NCBI GenBank assembly: GCA_905479065.1
Contig: CAJQLB010000030.1
Location: 1 to 48,528 of the forward strand
DNA: 48,528 nt
Source of the DNA: an uncultured Flavobacteriaceae bacterium
Lineage (GTDB): Bacteria > Bacteroidota > Bacteroidia > Flavobacteriales > Flavobacteriaceae
Reading direction: 5' to 3'
Shown here: positions 1 to 9,750 of the stretch, piece by piece
How the letters are laid out: each line of letters opens with the position of its first letter
Position numbering within the stretch: position 1 is the stretch's first letter
Translations under genes and position numbers: made by a program
Notes under the pieces: model-generated
Database searches by the model: none
What the model was told of the DNA's origin: nothing
What the model saw: only the letters and a program-made list of their open reading frames with translations

Positions 1-10
1 GGAAGGATAC

Positions 11-50
11 CAAAAAAATATCTCCAAAAATAATTTTTTATTCTTGGAGA
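11..50 (-). terminator. Rho-independent terminator after tRNA-Arg
   Basis: On the minus strand a 7-bp stem (TCTCCAA at 21-27 paired with TTGGAGA at 44-50) with an A/T-rich loop is followed at once by a run of seven T (11-20 on the plus strand reads as the complementary A run). It lies just after the tRNA-Arg gene and probably ends the transcript coming from yqeY or the tRNA. Confidence 0.7.
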
Positions 51-57
51 TAATTTG

Positions 58-131
58 TGACCTCGAAGGGATTCGAACCCCCAACCCTCAGAGCCGAAAT
101 CTGATATTCTATCCAGTTGAACTACGAGGCC
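58..131 (-). tRNA. tRNA-Arg, anticodon UCG
   Basis: Read on the minus strand this 74-base stretch folds as a full cloverleaf. The acceptor stem GGCCTCG pairs with CGAGGTC (one G-T pair) and the discriminator base is A. The anticodon stem TCAGA/TCTGA encloses the loop TTTCGGC, so the anticodon is TCG (arginine, CGN codons). The T arm carries the standard GTTCGAATC. No CCA is encoded. The gene lies 11 bases after the yqeY stop and may be co-transcribed with it. Confidence 0.95.
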
Positions 132-142
132 TTGTTTTATCT

Positions 143-595
143 TTATTGATTTAAGTTATGACGAACAATTGTGGATATTGTCTTTCCATCAGCCCTACCA
201 GCTATTTCTTTTGTCACTAACCCCATGACTTTCCCCATATCTTTCATGCCTTTAGCTCCAATTTTTTCAATTACCATAACAACGACCTTTTCAATTTCCT
301 CGTCATCTAAAGATTCAGGTAAAAATTGGCTTATTACTTTAGCTTCATCGAGTTCAGGTAATGCCAAATCTTTCCTGTTTTGTTCCAAATAAATAGCAGC
401 ACTATCTTTTCGTTGCTTTACTAACTTTTGTAAAATTTTCAATTCTTGTTCTTCGGTTAAGTCTACACTTGATCCAGTCTCTGTTCTAACTAATAAAATA
501 GAGGATTTGATTGCTCTCAGCGCTGTTAGTGCCGTTTGATTCTTTTCCTTCATGGCGTTTTTTAAGGCAACCATAATGCTCTCCTGTAAACTCAT
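143..595 (-). CDS. GatB/YqeY domain protein
   Basis: This 150-residue protein is the stand-alone YqeY family, which matches the tail domain of GatB, the amidotransferase subunit that binds tRNA. Family traits visible here are the opening MSLQESIMVALKNAMK, the TALRAIKSSI helix (about 24-33), a charged middle (KLVKQRKDSAAIYLEQNRKD) and the end GRADGKTISTIVRHNLNQ. No catalytic motif is known for the family, and its cellular role is unsettled; a link to tRNA is suspected from GatB, and here a tRNA gene follows. It lies downstream of ftsZ, separated from it by a strong hairpin, so it probably has its own promoter. A box TATCTTTA lies about 25 bases upstream, one base off the Bacteroidota -7 consensus. 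Start ATG at 595. Confidence 0.88.
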   Translation of the reverse strand: MSLQESIMVALKNAMKEKNQTALTALRAIKSSILLVRTETGSSVDLTEEQELKILQKLVKQRKDSAAIYLEQNRKDLALPELDEAKVISQFLPESLDDEEIEKVVVMVIEKIGAKGMKDMGKVMGLVTKEIAGRADGKTISTIVRHNLNQ

Positions 596-670
596 TGATA
601 ATAAATTTTAAGTCGTAAAGATATAAAAAAGTATGTATTAATTACTGAATGATTTGATGACTACAGCAAC

Positions 671-709
671 AAAATAACCCAAATAACGTTTTAATGCTAT
701 TTGGGTTAT
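671..709 (-). terminator. Terminator at the end of the dcw cluster
   Basis: A perfect 12-bp inverted repeat (ATAACCCAAATA at 674-685 and TATTTGGGTTAT at 698-709) with a 12-base loop lies 35 bases after the ftsZ stop. On the minus strand it is followed by TTTT. It should end the division cluster transcript and separate it from yqeY. Confidence 0.75.
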
Positions 710-743
710 AAAACGAAGTAAATGACAAATAATTGACCTGCTA

Positions 744-2678
744 TTAATCTACATTGTCATGTAAAAAAGAATTATTACTTCGTAGTTGAATGTCGTCATT
801 ATCGTCTGTCCCTAGAGACAATCGAGATGCATTAGTCTCAGATGAATGTTGCGCCGCATCCAGATTCACTCCTTGTCTCTTATAAGCGGGTTCTTTTTCA
901 ATATCATCAATTTTAGCATTATTAAATTTATAATTAAACTCTTTCATCTTTTGCCTTCTCTCATCAGCTCTCTCTTTTAATATTTCCGAAATTGGACTAT
1001 TCATTGGGTCTAAGTCTTCAACAAACTCTTTAGTTTCAATTTCTTCGATTATTTTTTTCTCAAAAACAATATCTTCTTCAACTTCAGTAAGAACAACTTG
1101 CTCTTGTCCCTGTTCATTTTCACTACTATTCATTGATGATTCTAACATAATATAATCATCTAAAGCGTATCTAGTTTCACCTTCCTCATTCGCCTCAGTT
1201 ACAGCAATAAGTTCAATGTAATCTTTAACCGGGATTTCTTTTATATCATCATCGTCGTCTAAATTAAAAATCTTGGCGTTGTCTTCATCTTTTGTGTTTA
1301 AGGTCTGACTTTGGGTATCCAAGGACGTAAGAGGAAGGTCAAATGTGAGCATTGTTTGTTCATCTTCTTGACTAGAACTTGAGGGAATTTCTACCTCACT
1401 TTCTGCTGAAGCAACCTCATGAATTATAAATTCTTCCTCCTCTACATTTGCTAAAACCTCATCATATACAACACTAATATTTCTTATAACATCCGTTGTA
1501 TCAATTAATTCTACCTCTGGAACAATATCCTCTTCTGTAATAAGACTATGTACAATTTTATGATCTTGAGTTTCTAAAATAATATCAGGCCTAATAATTG
1601 CAGGATCTCGATCCAAATGTAAATCTTGTTGATTTTGGTCGTCCTCTAAAGAATGGACTACCTTTTTAACCTCTGTATTTGATATCTCATCTTGTTGATC
1701 TACATTAAATCCTGTAGCAATTATGGTGACTGAAATAGATTCTTGTAAAGACTCATCTTCACCTACACCCATTATAATATTAGCACCAAATCCTGCCTCA
1801 GTCTGAATATGATCATTTATTTCTCCAATTTCATCGATAGTTATTTCTTGTGACCCAGAAACGATAAGCAACAATACATTTTTAGCTCCAGAAATTTTAT
1901 TATCATTTAATAATGGTGAATCAAGGGCTTTCATAATCGCTTCATTTGCACGATTTGTCCCTGAAGCTGTTGAAGAACCCATTATTGCAGTTCCACTATT
2001 ACTCAAAACGGTTTTGGCATCTCGTAAATCAATGTTTTGTGTATAATGATGTGTAATAACTTCAGCAATTCCTCGGGATGCTGTTGAAAGTACTTCGTCA
2101 GCTTTAGAAAACCCTGCTTTAAAACCAAGATTACCATACACTTCACGAAGCTTATTATTATTAATAACTACTAGAGAATCAACATGGGTACGTAATGTTT
2201 CTATACCCTTTTGAGCTTGTGCAATACGAATTTTCCCTTCAAACTGAAATGGCATTGTCACAATTCCAACTGTGAGAATATCCATTTCTTTGGCAATCTT
2301 CGCAATGACAGGAGCTGCACCAGTCCCTGTACCACCACCCATACCAGCAGTAATAAAAACCATTTTTGTATTTGTATCAAGCATGGTTCTAATTTCTTCC
2401 ATACTTTCATGAGCTGCCTGCTCACCTATTTCAGGATTGGCACCCGCACCAAGTCCTTCAGTTAAATTAACTCCCAACTGAATCTTGTTGGGGACACCAC
2501 TGTTTTGTAAAGCTTGTGAGTCGGTATTACAGATGACAAAGTCTACCCCTTTTATTCCTTGTTGGAACATGTGATTGATGGCATTACTCCCACCACCACC
2601 AACACCGATAACTTTGATGACATTTGATTGATTCTTTGGCAAATCAAATGTAATTCCAAAATCTTTGTTGCTATTCAT
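744..2678 (-). CDS. ftsZ: Cell division GTPase FtsZ
   Basis: FtsZ polymerises with GTP into the ring that places the septum. The 644-residue product has the tubulin-like fold in residues 20-325: the GGGGSNAI loop (27-34), the GTP signature GGGTGTG (114-120) and the catalytic T7 loop NIDLRD (215-220; NxDxxD kept). About 300 residues of Asp/Glu-rich, low-complexity linker follow (about 326-625), and the protein ends in the conserved tail [15 protein letters not shown] that binds FtsA in this phylum. E. coli FtsZ is about 380 residues; the extra length is all linker and is usual for Flavobacteriia. It is the last gene of the dcw cluster, 39 bases after ftsA, and is followed by a strong terminator. 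Start ATG at 2678, agreeing with the [14 protein letters not shown] start common in the class. Confidence 0.98.
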   Translation of the reverse strand: MNSNKDFGITFDLPKNQSNVIKVIGVGGGGSNAINHMFQQGIKGVDFVICNTDSQALQNSGVPNKIQLGVNLTEGLGAGANPEIGEQAAHESMEEIRTMLDTNTKMVFITAGMGGGTGTGAAPVIAKIAKEMDILTVGIVTMPFQFEGKIRIAQAQKGIETLRTHVDSLVVINNNKLREVYGNLGFKAGFSKADEVLSTASRGIAEVITHHYTQNIDLRDAKTVLSNSGTAIMGSSTASGTNRANEAIMKALDSPLLNDNKISGAKNVLLLIVSGSQEITIDEIGEINDHIQTEAGFGANIIMGVGEDESLQESISVTIIATGFNVDQQDEISNTEVKKVVHSLEDDQNQQDLHLDRDPAIIRPDIILETQDHKIVHSLITEEDIVPEVELIDTTDVIRNISVVYDEVLANVEEEEFIIHEVASAESEVEIPSSSSQEDEQTMLTFDLPLTSLDTQSQTLNTKDEDNAKIFNLDDDDDIKEIPVKDYIELIAVTEANEEGETRYALDDYIMLESSMNSSENEQGQEQVVLTEVEEDIVFEKKIIEEIETKEFVEDLDPMNSPISEILKERADERRQKMKEFNYKFNNAKIDDIEKEPAYKRQGVNLDAAQHSSETNASRLSLGTDDNDDIQLRSNNSFLHDNVD

Positions 2679-2717
2679 ATAATTAGTTTTTACGAGATTA
2701 GTTAGTTATTTTTTAGT

Positions 2718-4043
2718 TTATTCTGCATTGTCTAGAAAATCTTTAAGCTTCTCAGTTAATTTATCTAAAAAGGTCTTTCTCTCTTTTACAGGCCTCTCAG
2801 CAACATCAACATCATCAGAGTTATTGTTAGACATGCTTTCGTCATATGCTCTTTGAGCATCAGCTTCTATTTTACGCTTTTCTTGCCGTTTCAATCCATC
2901 CATTACCAATCCCACAGCAGTTGCAAACAATGGGCTTGTTACATCATCATCAGAATCTCCCGCAAGGTGTTCATTGGGATAGCCTATACGTGTATCCATA
3001 CCCGTGATATATTCAACTAATTGTTTTAAATGATTTAATTGGCTTCCTCCCCCTGTTAAAACAATTCCTGCAATGAGTTTTTTCTTTTGTTCTTCGTGTC
3101 CGTAATTTTTAATTTCTACGTAAACCTGTTCTATAATTTCTACAACTCTTGCATGAATTATTTTAGATAAATTCTTAAGGGTTATTTCTTTCGGCTCCCT
3201 ACCTCTCAGCCCAGGAATAGAGACAATTTCGTTATCCTTATTTTCACCTGGCCATGTTGACCCAAATTTAATTTTTAATAACTCTGCTTGCTTTTCAATG
3301 ATCGAGCAACCCTCTTTTATATCTTCAGTAATGACATTTCCTCCAAAAGGAATAACTGCTGTGTGCCTAATTATCCCATCTCTAAAAATCGCCAAATCTG
3401 TAGTTCCACCTCCTATGTCAATTAAAGCGACTCCAGCATCTTTCTCATCCTGACTCAATACAGCATTAGCTGAGGCCAGCGGTTCCAAAGTGATACCTTC
3501 TAACTCAAGTCCAGCACTTTTCACACATCGTCCAATGTTCCTTATTGAAGATACTTGACCTACCACCACATGAAAATTTGCCTCAAGCCTTCCTCCATAC
3601 ATCCCAATTGGCTCTTTAATTTCAGCTTGACCATCAACTTTGTATTCTTGAGGCAATACATGAATTATTTCCTCACCTGGCAACATCACTAATTTGTGAA
3701 CCTGGTTTATTAAACGGTCAATATCTTCCTCGTTAATTACTAATTCAGAATTCTCTCTTGTGATGTAATCACTGTGTTGTAAACTTCTAATATGCTGCCC
3801 TGCTATTCCGACTGTAACCTCTTCAATTTTTTCTCCTGAAGCGGCTTCGGCCTCTTGAACTGCTTGTTGTATAGATTGTATAGTTTGGGTAATATTATTT
3901 ACTACACCTCGATGCACTCCAAGACTTTTGGCTCTGCCAATCCCCAATATTTCCAACTTACCATAGTTGTTTTTACGGCCAACCATCGCAACTATTTTTG
4001 TTGTTCCAATATCTAATCCAACTGAAATTTTATTATCACCCAT
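2718..4043 (-). CDS. ftsA: Cell division protein FtsA
   Basis: FtsA is the actin-like ATPase that tethers FtsZ to the membrane. From the chosen start the protein has 441 residues. Phosphate loops are DIGTTKI (11-17) and DIGGGTTD (209-216); the FtsA-specific 1C subdomain lies between them. The last 19 residues (KTFLDKLTEKLKDFLDNAE) can form an amphipathic helix, the usual membrane anchor, after a polar linker rich in Asp and Asn. The frame is open upstream to 4067, but I chose ATG at 4043 because it gives the family start MGDNKISVGLDIGTTKI. This start overlaps the ftsQ stop by 8 bases (ATGGGTGA), suggesting translational coupling. Confidence 0.97.
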   Translation of the reverse strand: MGDNKISVGLDIGTTKIVAMVGRKNNYGKLEILGIGRAKSLGVHRGVVNNITQTIQSIQQAVQEAEAASGEKIEEVTVGIAGQHIRSLQHSDYITRENSELVINEEDIDRLINQVHKLVMLPGEEIIHVLPQEYKVDGQAEIKEPIGMYGGRLEANFHVVVGQVSSIRNIGRCVKSAGLELEGITLEPLASANAVLSQDEKDAGVALIDIGGGTTDLAIFRDGIIRHTAVIPFGGNVITEDIKEGCSIIEKQAELLKIKFGSTWPGENKDNEIVSIPGLRGREPKEITLKNLSKIIHARVVEIIEQVYVEIKNYGHEEQKKKLIAGIVLTGGGSQLNHLKQLVEYITGMDTRIGYPNEHLAGDSDDDVTSPLFATAVGLVMDGLKRQEKRKIEADAQRAYDESMSNNNSDDVDVAERPVKERKTFLDKLTEKLKDFLDNAE

Positions 4044-4770
4044 GGTTTTCTTTTTTTGTACAAACAACTTGATTATTAAATTGCAAATTGACTTTACTGT
4101 AAATATTCAATGTCCTATCTTTTTGTGCTTTTTGATAAAATGCTTTAAGATTGTTTACTTTTTCTTTTAAATTTTTTAATTCTCCAATAATAATATCAAA
4201 ATCAAATACCCTTATTTTTAAGGTTATCAATCGATTTTTATCTTGATGAATTTCGGTTATATGACTTCTTAAGAATTCATCTTTATAAATCTCTTCTGCA
4301 ATGTTGAACACATTGATTAAATTATTTCTGTCTACTACACCAGTAACTAGTGGTACACGCGACGTATAATTGTTTGATAAAGGCATAAAATCCCCAACCT
4401 CATCTATATAATAAGAGTCCTTTGAATGAACTCTTGCAATAGGCTTACGCTGAATAATATCAGCACAAATTCCGTCATTTTCAGCGAAGTATACCTCAGC
4501 TGTTTTGATCATAGAATTTGACCTAAGTATATTTTCTATACTATTCAAATCTAAAATATCTTTAGGCACATTTACAAGGGTTTCATTATTTTGTATTAAC
4601 AATTTATTAACCGAATCATGAGTAATAAAAAGATTATTCTCCCCCAAAAATTTCACATCAAAATAGGACACCTTTTTAGCTGCATTTCGTTGACTCGAAA
4701 ACGCGTATAAGAAGGCTACTAAACCCAATAAAATCAATCCTTTTATATAATTCCAATTAACTCGCAACAC
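4036..4770 (-). CDS. ftsQ: Cell division protein FtsQ
   Basis: FtsQ is a bitopic inner-membrane divisome protein that links FtsL-type proteins and the septal synthase. The 244 residues show a short cytoplasmic head, one membrane helix (about 9-25, IKGLILLGLVAFLYAFSS) and a POTRA-like periplasmic domain (about 36-105, including VKFLGENNLFITHDSVNKLL). Sequence similarity in this family is weak, so the call rests on the topology and the fixed position between murC and ftsA. The start codon is GTG at 4770, 14 bases inside murC; no ATG exists early enough to include the membrane helix (a TTG at 4767 is the only close alternative). Confidence 0.9.
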   Translation of the reverse strand: MLRVNWNYIKGLILLGLVAFLYAFSSQRNAAKKVSYFDVKFLGENNLFITHDSVNKLLIQNNETLVNVPKDILDLNSIENILRSNSMIKTAEVYFAENDGICADIIQRKPIARVHSKDSYYIDEVGDFMPLSNNYTSRVPLVTGVVDRNNLINVFNIAEEIYKDEFLRSHITEIHQDKNRLITLKIRVFDFDIIIGELKNLKEKVNNLKAFYQKAQKDRTLNIYSKVNLQFNNQVVCTKKENHG

Positions 4771-6109
4771 TTAATTTTTCTTTTATTTTTATTACTTCTT
4801 CTCCGATATCACCTGCACCTAGTGTAATGATTATATCGATGTCCCTTTTTTTAATTTCTGATGTAATTTCTGCTTTGGTTATTAATTTTTTATTTGGATT
4901 CTTAATTTTACTTAAAAGCCACGCTGAAGTAACCCCTTCAATAGGTAATTCCCTTGCAGGATAAATATCTAATAACAGCACACGATCAAATTGCTGTAAG
5001 CTTATTGCAAATTCTTCAACAAAATCTTTTGTACGACTAAATAAATGAGGTTGAAAAACAACCAACACTTCACGATTAGGATACATTTCTCTAACAGCCT
5101 GATGAACAGCGTTAATTTCTTCAGGATGGTGGGCGTAATCATCAATAAAAATTAAATTCTCTGTCTTAATTTGATAAGTAAATCGTCGTTTTACTCCTTT
5201 ATAAGATGCGAGTGCACTGGCAAGCCTGTTTGGAGAGCAACCAAATTCTACAGCCATCGCCAGCGCTATCAATGCATTCGACAAATTATGTCTACCAGGT
5301 AGGTTAAATTTTAAATTTTTAATATTTTCTTGAGGTGTTTTTACATCAAAGATGTATGTACCATTCTCAATTTTTATATTGTACGCAGAATAGTCAGCCT
5401 CCTCTTCAATAGCGTAGGTGATACCCAACAGTGGCAGTCCTTTTTTTACAAAAAGTTTTCCATTTGGGGTTAACCTTCTAGTAAAGGCTATAAATGACTC
5501 TTTGAGATGCTCTGAATTTCCATAAATATCCAAATGATCAGCATCCATAGAAGTGATGCAAGCATAATCAGGTGATAGTGTTAAAAATGAACGATCAAAT
5601 TCATCAGCCTCAACCACCGTAACCTTAGTGCCTCTCTGAATCAAATTAGAATTGTAATTTTCAGAAATTCCACCTAAAAAAGCTGTCATTTCTACACCAC
5701 AATCACTCATTAGATGTCCTAAAATACTCGTCGTTGTAGTTTTACCATGTGTTCCTGCCACAGCTAAACAAATAGAATTTTCTGTTATTAAACCCAACAC
5801 TGTTGATCGTTTATGTACGTTAAATTGATGGTTTTTAAAATATTGAAGTTCACTGTGCTTTTCAGAAATAGCTGGGGTGTATATAACCAATGTGTTACCA
5901 TTATCTAAATATTGATCTGAAATCATCTTTACGTCATCCTTAAAATGAATAACTGCGCCCAAGACTCGTAAGGCTTCAGTGTTATCACTTTCTGTTTTAT
6001 CATAACCCGCAACATTTTTATTTGATGATAAAAAATATCGAGCCAATGCGCTCATACCGATACCTCCTATACCAATGAAATAAACGTTATGTACTTTATC
6101 TAAATTCAA
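4757..6109 (-). CDS. murC: UDP-N-acetylmuramate--L-alanine ligase MurC
   Basis: MurC adds L-alanine to UDP-MurNAc using ATP, the first amino acid of the peptidoglycan stem peptide. The 450-residue protein has the MurC-type N-terminal loop [13 protein letters not shown] (11-23), the Mur ligase ATP loop GTHGKTTT (119-126) and the later motifs [20 protein letters not shown] and [12 protein letters not shown]; the DDYAHHPxEI box is diagnostic of MurC. The start is TTG at 6109, overlapping the murG stop as TTGA; the first ATG is inside the nucleotide loop, so the TTG is nearly forced. It lies between murG and ftsQ, the standard dcw position. Confidence 0.97.
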   Translation of the reverse strand: MNLDKVHNVYFIGIGGIGMSALARYFLSSNKNVAGYDKTESDNTEALRVLGAVIHFKDDVKMISDQYLDNGNTLVIYTPAISEKHSELQYFKNHQFNVHKRSTVLGLITENSICLAVAGTHGKTTTTSILGHLMSDCGVEMTAFLGGISENYNSNLIQRGTKVTVVEADEFDRSFLTLSPDYACITSMDADHLDIYGNSEHLKESFIAFTRRLTPNGKLFVKKGLPLLGITYAIEEEADYSAYNIKIENGTYIFDVKTPQENIKNLKFNLPGRHNLSNALIALAMAVEFGCSPNRLASALASYKGVKRRFTYQIKTENLIFIDDYAHHPEEINAVHQAVREMYPNREVLVVFQPHLFSRTKDFVEEFAISLQQFDRVLLLDIYPARELPIEGVTSAWLLSKIKNPNKKLITKAEITSEIKKRDIDIIITLGAGDIGEEVIKIKEKLSVAS

Positions 6110-7209
6110 ACTATTAATAATTTTTCTATGGTATCTGCGATATCTTTTGTTGCATTCACAAAAGCTAATTTTTTTATATTTTCACCTAGTTCTTTTTGCA
6201 GTTCTTTTGATTGTAAAAGATTTGCAAACTTATTTTCAAAGTCAACTTCTAAAACAGCCTCCTTTATTAAAACAGCTCCACCCTTGTCAGCAATTGCATC
6301 TGCATTTTTTGTTTGATGATCCTCAGCTACATTAGGAGATGGAATGAAAACTACTGGCTTCCCTACGATGCATAACTCTGACACTGAACTAGCTCCTGCT
6401 CTTGAAATAACAATATCTGCAGCAGCATATGCCATATCCATTCTGTTTAAAAAAGGATGAACTTGAACATCACTTCTATCGTTATAAACTCCAAACTCTT
6501 GATCATATAATTTTCCACATTGCCATATAAGCTCTACATTATTTCTTCGAAAAAACTCAAGCTTACTTTCAATTAAATTATTAATAGCACGTGCGCCAAG
6601 ACTACCTCCCAAAACCAATAAAATTGTCTTGCTGTGCTTAACATTAAAAAAATCTTTCGCTTCAATAGACTTATCTGTTAGATAAAGCAAGTCTTGTCTG
6701 ACAGGATTTCCTGTTTTAATAATTTTATTGGCAGGAAAAAATCGTTCTAAATTATCATAGGCCACACATATTTTATTGACTTTATTACCTAATAATTTGT
6801 TCGTTATTCCAGGATAAGAATTTTGTTCTTGAATGATACTTGGGACACCTCTTAAAGCTGCCATAAATAATAAAGGACCACTGGCAAAACCTCCAGTCCC
6901 AATAGCAATATCAGGATCAAATTCTTTCAATATTTTTCGCGAGCGTAGTAAACTCACAATTAATTTGAAAGGAAACAATAAATTTCTCAACGTGAGCCTT
7001 CGTTGAAGCCCTGAAATCCATAAGCCCTCAATATTAAAGCCCGATTCAGGAACTTTATCCATTTCCATTTTATCCTTAGCTCCAACAAATAAAAATTTCG
7101 AATTAGGAAAACGACCTCTCAATTCATTGGCAATGGAAATTGCAGGATATATATGACCTCCAGTTCCACCACCTGATAAAATTACTCTATATGTTGTATT
7201 TATATTCAA
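6106..7209 (-). CDS. murG: Lipid II synthase MurG (GlcNAc transferase)
   Basis: MurG transfers GlcNAc from UDP-GlcNAc to lipid I at the inner face of the membrane, making lipid II. The 367 residues form a GT-B glycosyltransferase: the N-terminal glycine loop [12 protein letters not shown] (12-23), the [10 protein letters not shown] loop, the conserved [13 protein letters not shown], the second-domain loop [11 protein letters not shown], and [11 protein letters not shown] plus the [14 protein letters not shown] motif for the nucleotide sugar. The start is TTG at 7209; the next ATG is dozens of residues inside the first domain, so the TTG is very likely real. Its stop overlaps murC by 4 bases and it sits 3 bases after ftsW. 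Confidence 0.97.
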   Translation of the reverse strand: MNINTTYRVILSGGGTGGHIYPAISIANELRGRFPNSKFLFVGAKDKMEMDKVPESGFNIEGLWISGLQRRLTLRNLLFPFKLIVSLLRSRKILKEFDPDIAIGTGGFASGPLLFMAALRGVPSIIQEQNSYPGITNKLLGNKVNKICVAYDNLERFFPANKIIKTGNPVRQDLLYLTDKSIEAKDFFNVKHSKTILLVLGGSLGARAINNLIESKLEFFRRNNVELIWQCGKLYDQEFGVYNDRSDVQVHPFLNRMDMAYAAADIVISRAGASSVSELCIVGKPVVFIPSPNVAEDHQTKNADAIADKGGAVLIKEAVLEVDFENKFANLLQSKELQKELGENIKKLAFVNATKDIADTIEKLLIV

Positions 7210-7212
7210 GTC

Positions 7213-8409
7213 TTAAATTGTTTCACTTAATATTTCAAGAGGGTTATCTACAAGACCCTCTTGAGATTTAATTTCTTCACGTTTTGCGCTAACACTTAAA
7301 ACAATACCGATAGCAAGGCAGGTCATCCAAATGGATGTTCCTCCACTACTAATTAATGGTAATGTTTGACCCGTTACTGGAAATAACTCTACTGCAACTG
7401 CCATATTAATTAATGCTTGAAAAACAATGGGCAGTCCGACTCCAACTACTAATAATTTTCCAAAAACAGTTTCTGATTTTTGAGAAACAATCACTAATCT
7501 GATAAGTAAAAGCATATAAAACAATAACAAAAACAACCCTCCAATCATACCATATTCCTCAATAATTATAGCAAAAATAAAATCAGAAGAAGATTGAGGT
7601 AAAAAATTCTTTTGTACACTTTTCCCTGGACCTAATCCTTTGATCCCTCCGGAAGCAATAGCAATTTTTGCTTTTTCAATTTGATAATTAGCATCGGCAT
7701 CTTCTCCATTAGAAAAATTATCAATACGACTCATCCAAGTATCAATACGATTAGGCATCATGTCAGGAAATGCCTTTGCCAAAAGAATAAAGAATGTGAA
7801 CACTATTAATCCAGATCCAACAATTAAACCTAAGTAACGTAAAGGATACCCTCCTAAAAACGCCAATATTACGACCATTGTAAAAATCATCGCTGTAGTC
7901 GAAAAATTAGCAGGAAGAATCAAAACTAATATCAAAAAAACAGGAGCCCACAAAGGCAGTAATGTTTCCTTAAAAGAAATTTCTTTATGCTGAATCTTTG
8001 ACAAATAACGAGCCACATAGACCATTAATACCACTGAGGCTAGTGTTGAGGGCTGAAACGTAAAACCTACTAATGGAACACGAATCCAACGCCTTGCGTT
8101 TGTTGCGCTCTCTGCTAGGTCAGGCTGAAACATCGTAACCATCAATAAAACCAATACCACAGGAATCATTATCATTGATAATCCCTTAAAATAACGATAT
8201 GGTATTTTGTGAACGCCATATATAATGGCAAATCCTAAAAATAAATGAACAAAATGTTTGATGAAATAATTAAAAGTATGACCGTTATCGCTTGCGTAAG
8301 CTAAATTACTTGCCGCACTATAAACAGGTAGAAATGAAAATATTGCAAGCAATGCAGCGATTGCCCATATTAACCTGTCTCCTTTTATATTTTTAAACAA
8401 CGTTCCCAT
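7213..8409 (-). CDS. ftsW: Septal peptidoglycan polymerase FtsW
   Basis: FtsW is the SEDS-family glycosyltransferase that polymerises lipid II at the septum together with FtsI. The 398-residue protein is almost wholly hydrophobic with about ten membrane helices. SEDS signatures seen are ARRWIRVPLVGFTFQPS (105-121), LPQSSSDFIFAIIIEEYG (270-287) and PLISSGGTS (351-359). Position between murD and murG fits FtsW rather than the paralogue RodA. Start ATG at 8409, six bases after the murD stop. The N-terminal cytoplasmic extension seen in some bacteria is short here. Confidence 0.96.
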   Translation of the reverse strand: MGTLFKNIKGDRLIWAIAALLAIFSFLPVYSAASNLAYASDNGHTFNYFIKHFVHLFLGFAIIYGVHKIPYRYFKGLSMIMIPVVLVLLMVTMFQPDLAESATNARRWIRVPLVGFTFQPSTLASVVLMVYVARYLSKIQHKEISFKETLLPLWAPVFLILVLILPANFSTTAMIFTMVVILAFLGGYPLRYLGLIVGSGLIVFTFFILLAKAFPDMMPNRIDTWMSRIDNFSNGEDADANYQIEKAKIAIASGGIKGLGPGKSVQKNFLPQSSSDFIFAIIIEEYGMIGGLFLLLFYMLLLIRLVIVSQKSETVFGKLLVVGVGLPIVFQALINMAVAVELFPVTGQTLPLISSGGTSIWMTCLAIGIVLSVSAKREEIKSQEGLVDNPLEILSETI

Positions 8410-8415
8410 TAAATT

Positions 8416-9750
8416 TTATAATTGTCTAACAGCATCTTTAAATTGTCTTCCTCTGTCTTCATAATTTTTAAATAAATCAAAACTGGCACAAGCAGGAGAT
8501 AACAACACATTGTCATCAGCTTCAGCAATTTTATATGCAATTTTCACCGCCTCACTCATGAATTGAGTTTCAACGATGATATCTACCATATTTCCAAAAT
8601 TTTCGAATAATTTTTTATTATCAACACCCAAACAAATGATTGCCTTCACTTTTTCGTTGATAAAAGGATATAACTCCTCGTAATTATTACCCTTATCTTC
8701 ACCACCAACAATCCATACGGTGGGTGACTCCATGCTCTCAAGAGCATAATAAGTTGCATTTACGTTTGTCGCTTTTGAGTCATTAATATAATGCACTTTA
8801 TTTATTTTTAGAACATGTTCCAAACGATGTTCCACTCCATGAAAATTCTCTAGACACTCACGAATAGTATGTTTTCTAATTTTCAATAATTGGGCAACTG
8901 TAGCAGCTGCCATCGCATTTTTAATGTTGTGTTTTCCTTCAAGTGCTAAGTTTGCTGTTGGCATAATTGTTTGGCTATTATCAATTTTTATTATTATGTT
9001 CTCTTTATCCAAAAAAGCCCCTTGCTCTAAACTCTTGACTAAAGAAAAAGGCACCAAGGTTGATTGGATTTTGTGTTTACTTAAATAATCTACTATGACA
9101 GGATCATCTCCGTCATAAATTAAAATATCTTCGTTTGTCTGATTTAGTGTGATTCTAAACTTAGACTTTATATAATTTTCAAAATTATTATCATATCTAT
9201 CTAAATGATCTGGAGTTATGTTGGTAATAATTGCAATATTTGGTCTGAATTCTTGAATACCATCTAATTGAAAACTACTCAGTTCCAAGACATAATTTTT
9301 ATACGAGTTCTCAACAACCTGTTTGGCAAAACTATGTCCTATATTACCAGCTATTCCAATACTCATTCCAGAGGCGCTAAGAATATGATGCAATAAACTT
9401 GTGGTAGTTGTTTTTCCATTACTCCCTGTGATTCCAATGATATTAGAGTTTGTAAACTTTGATGCAAATTCAATCTCTGATATGACCGAAATGTCATTTG
9501 ATTTTAATTGCATAACCAATTTTGCAGTATCAGATATTCCAGGACTCTTCACAACAACATCAGCTCCTAGAATTACATCGCCAGAATGTTGATTTTCTTC
9601 CCACTCAATTTCATTTTGCACAAGAACTTCCTTGTATTTTTCTCTTAGAGGCCCTCCATCAGAAACAAATACATCAAAACCATGTTTCTTGCCTAAAAGC
9701 GCGGCTCCAACACCACTTTCCCCTCCCCCAAGAATAACCAATCGCTCCAT
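8416..9750 (-). CDS. murD: UDP-N-acetylmuramoyl-L-alanine--D-glutamate ligase MurD
   Basis: MurD adds D-glutamate to UDP-MurNAc-L-Ala. The 444-residue protein carries an N-terminal Rossmann-like domain (LVILGGGESGVGAA, 4-17), the substrate loop VVVKSPGIS, the Mur ligase ATP loop GITGSNGKTTTT (106-117), the SSFQLDG motif, the NITPDHLDRY motif and the C-terminal INDSKATN and LLSPACASFDLFKNYEDRG boxes; the last one is typical of MurD. It starts with ATG at 9750, directly abutting the mraY stop at 9751. Confidence 0.98.
   Translation of the reverse strand: MERLVILGGGESGVGAALLGKKHGFDVFVSDGGPLREKYKEVLVQNEIEWEENQHSGDVILGADVVVKSPGISDTAKLVMQLKSNDISVISEIEFASKFTNSNIIGITGSNGKTTTTSLLHHILSASGMSIGIAGNIGHSFAKQVVENSYKNYVLELSSFQLDGIQEFRPNIAIITNITPDHLDRYDNNFENYIKSKFRITLNQTNEDILIYDGDDPVIVDYLSKHKIQSTLVPFSLVKSLEQGAFLDKENIIIKIDNSQTIMPTANLALEGKHNIKNAMAAATVAQLLKIRKHTIRECLENFHGVEHRLEHVLKINKVHYINDSKATNVNATYYALESMESPTVWIVGGEDKGNNYEELYPFINEKVKAIICLGVDNKKLFENFGNMVDIIVETQFMSEAVKIAYKIAEADDNVLLSPACASFDLFKNYEDRGRQFKDAVRQL

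Noticed and set aside
58-131. tRNA-Arg as a possible attachment site for an integrated element
   Set aside because: No integrase, direct repeat of the tRNA 3' end or foreign-looking sequence is present; the left flank is cut by the window edge.
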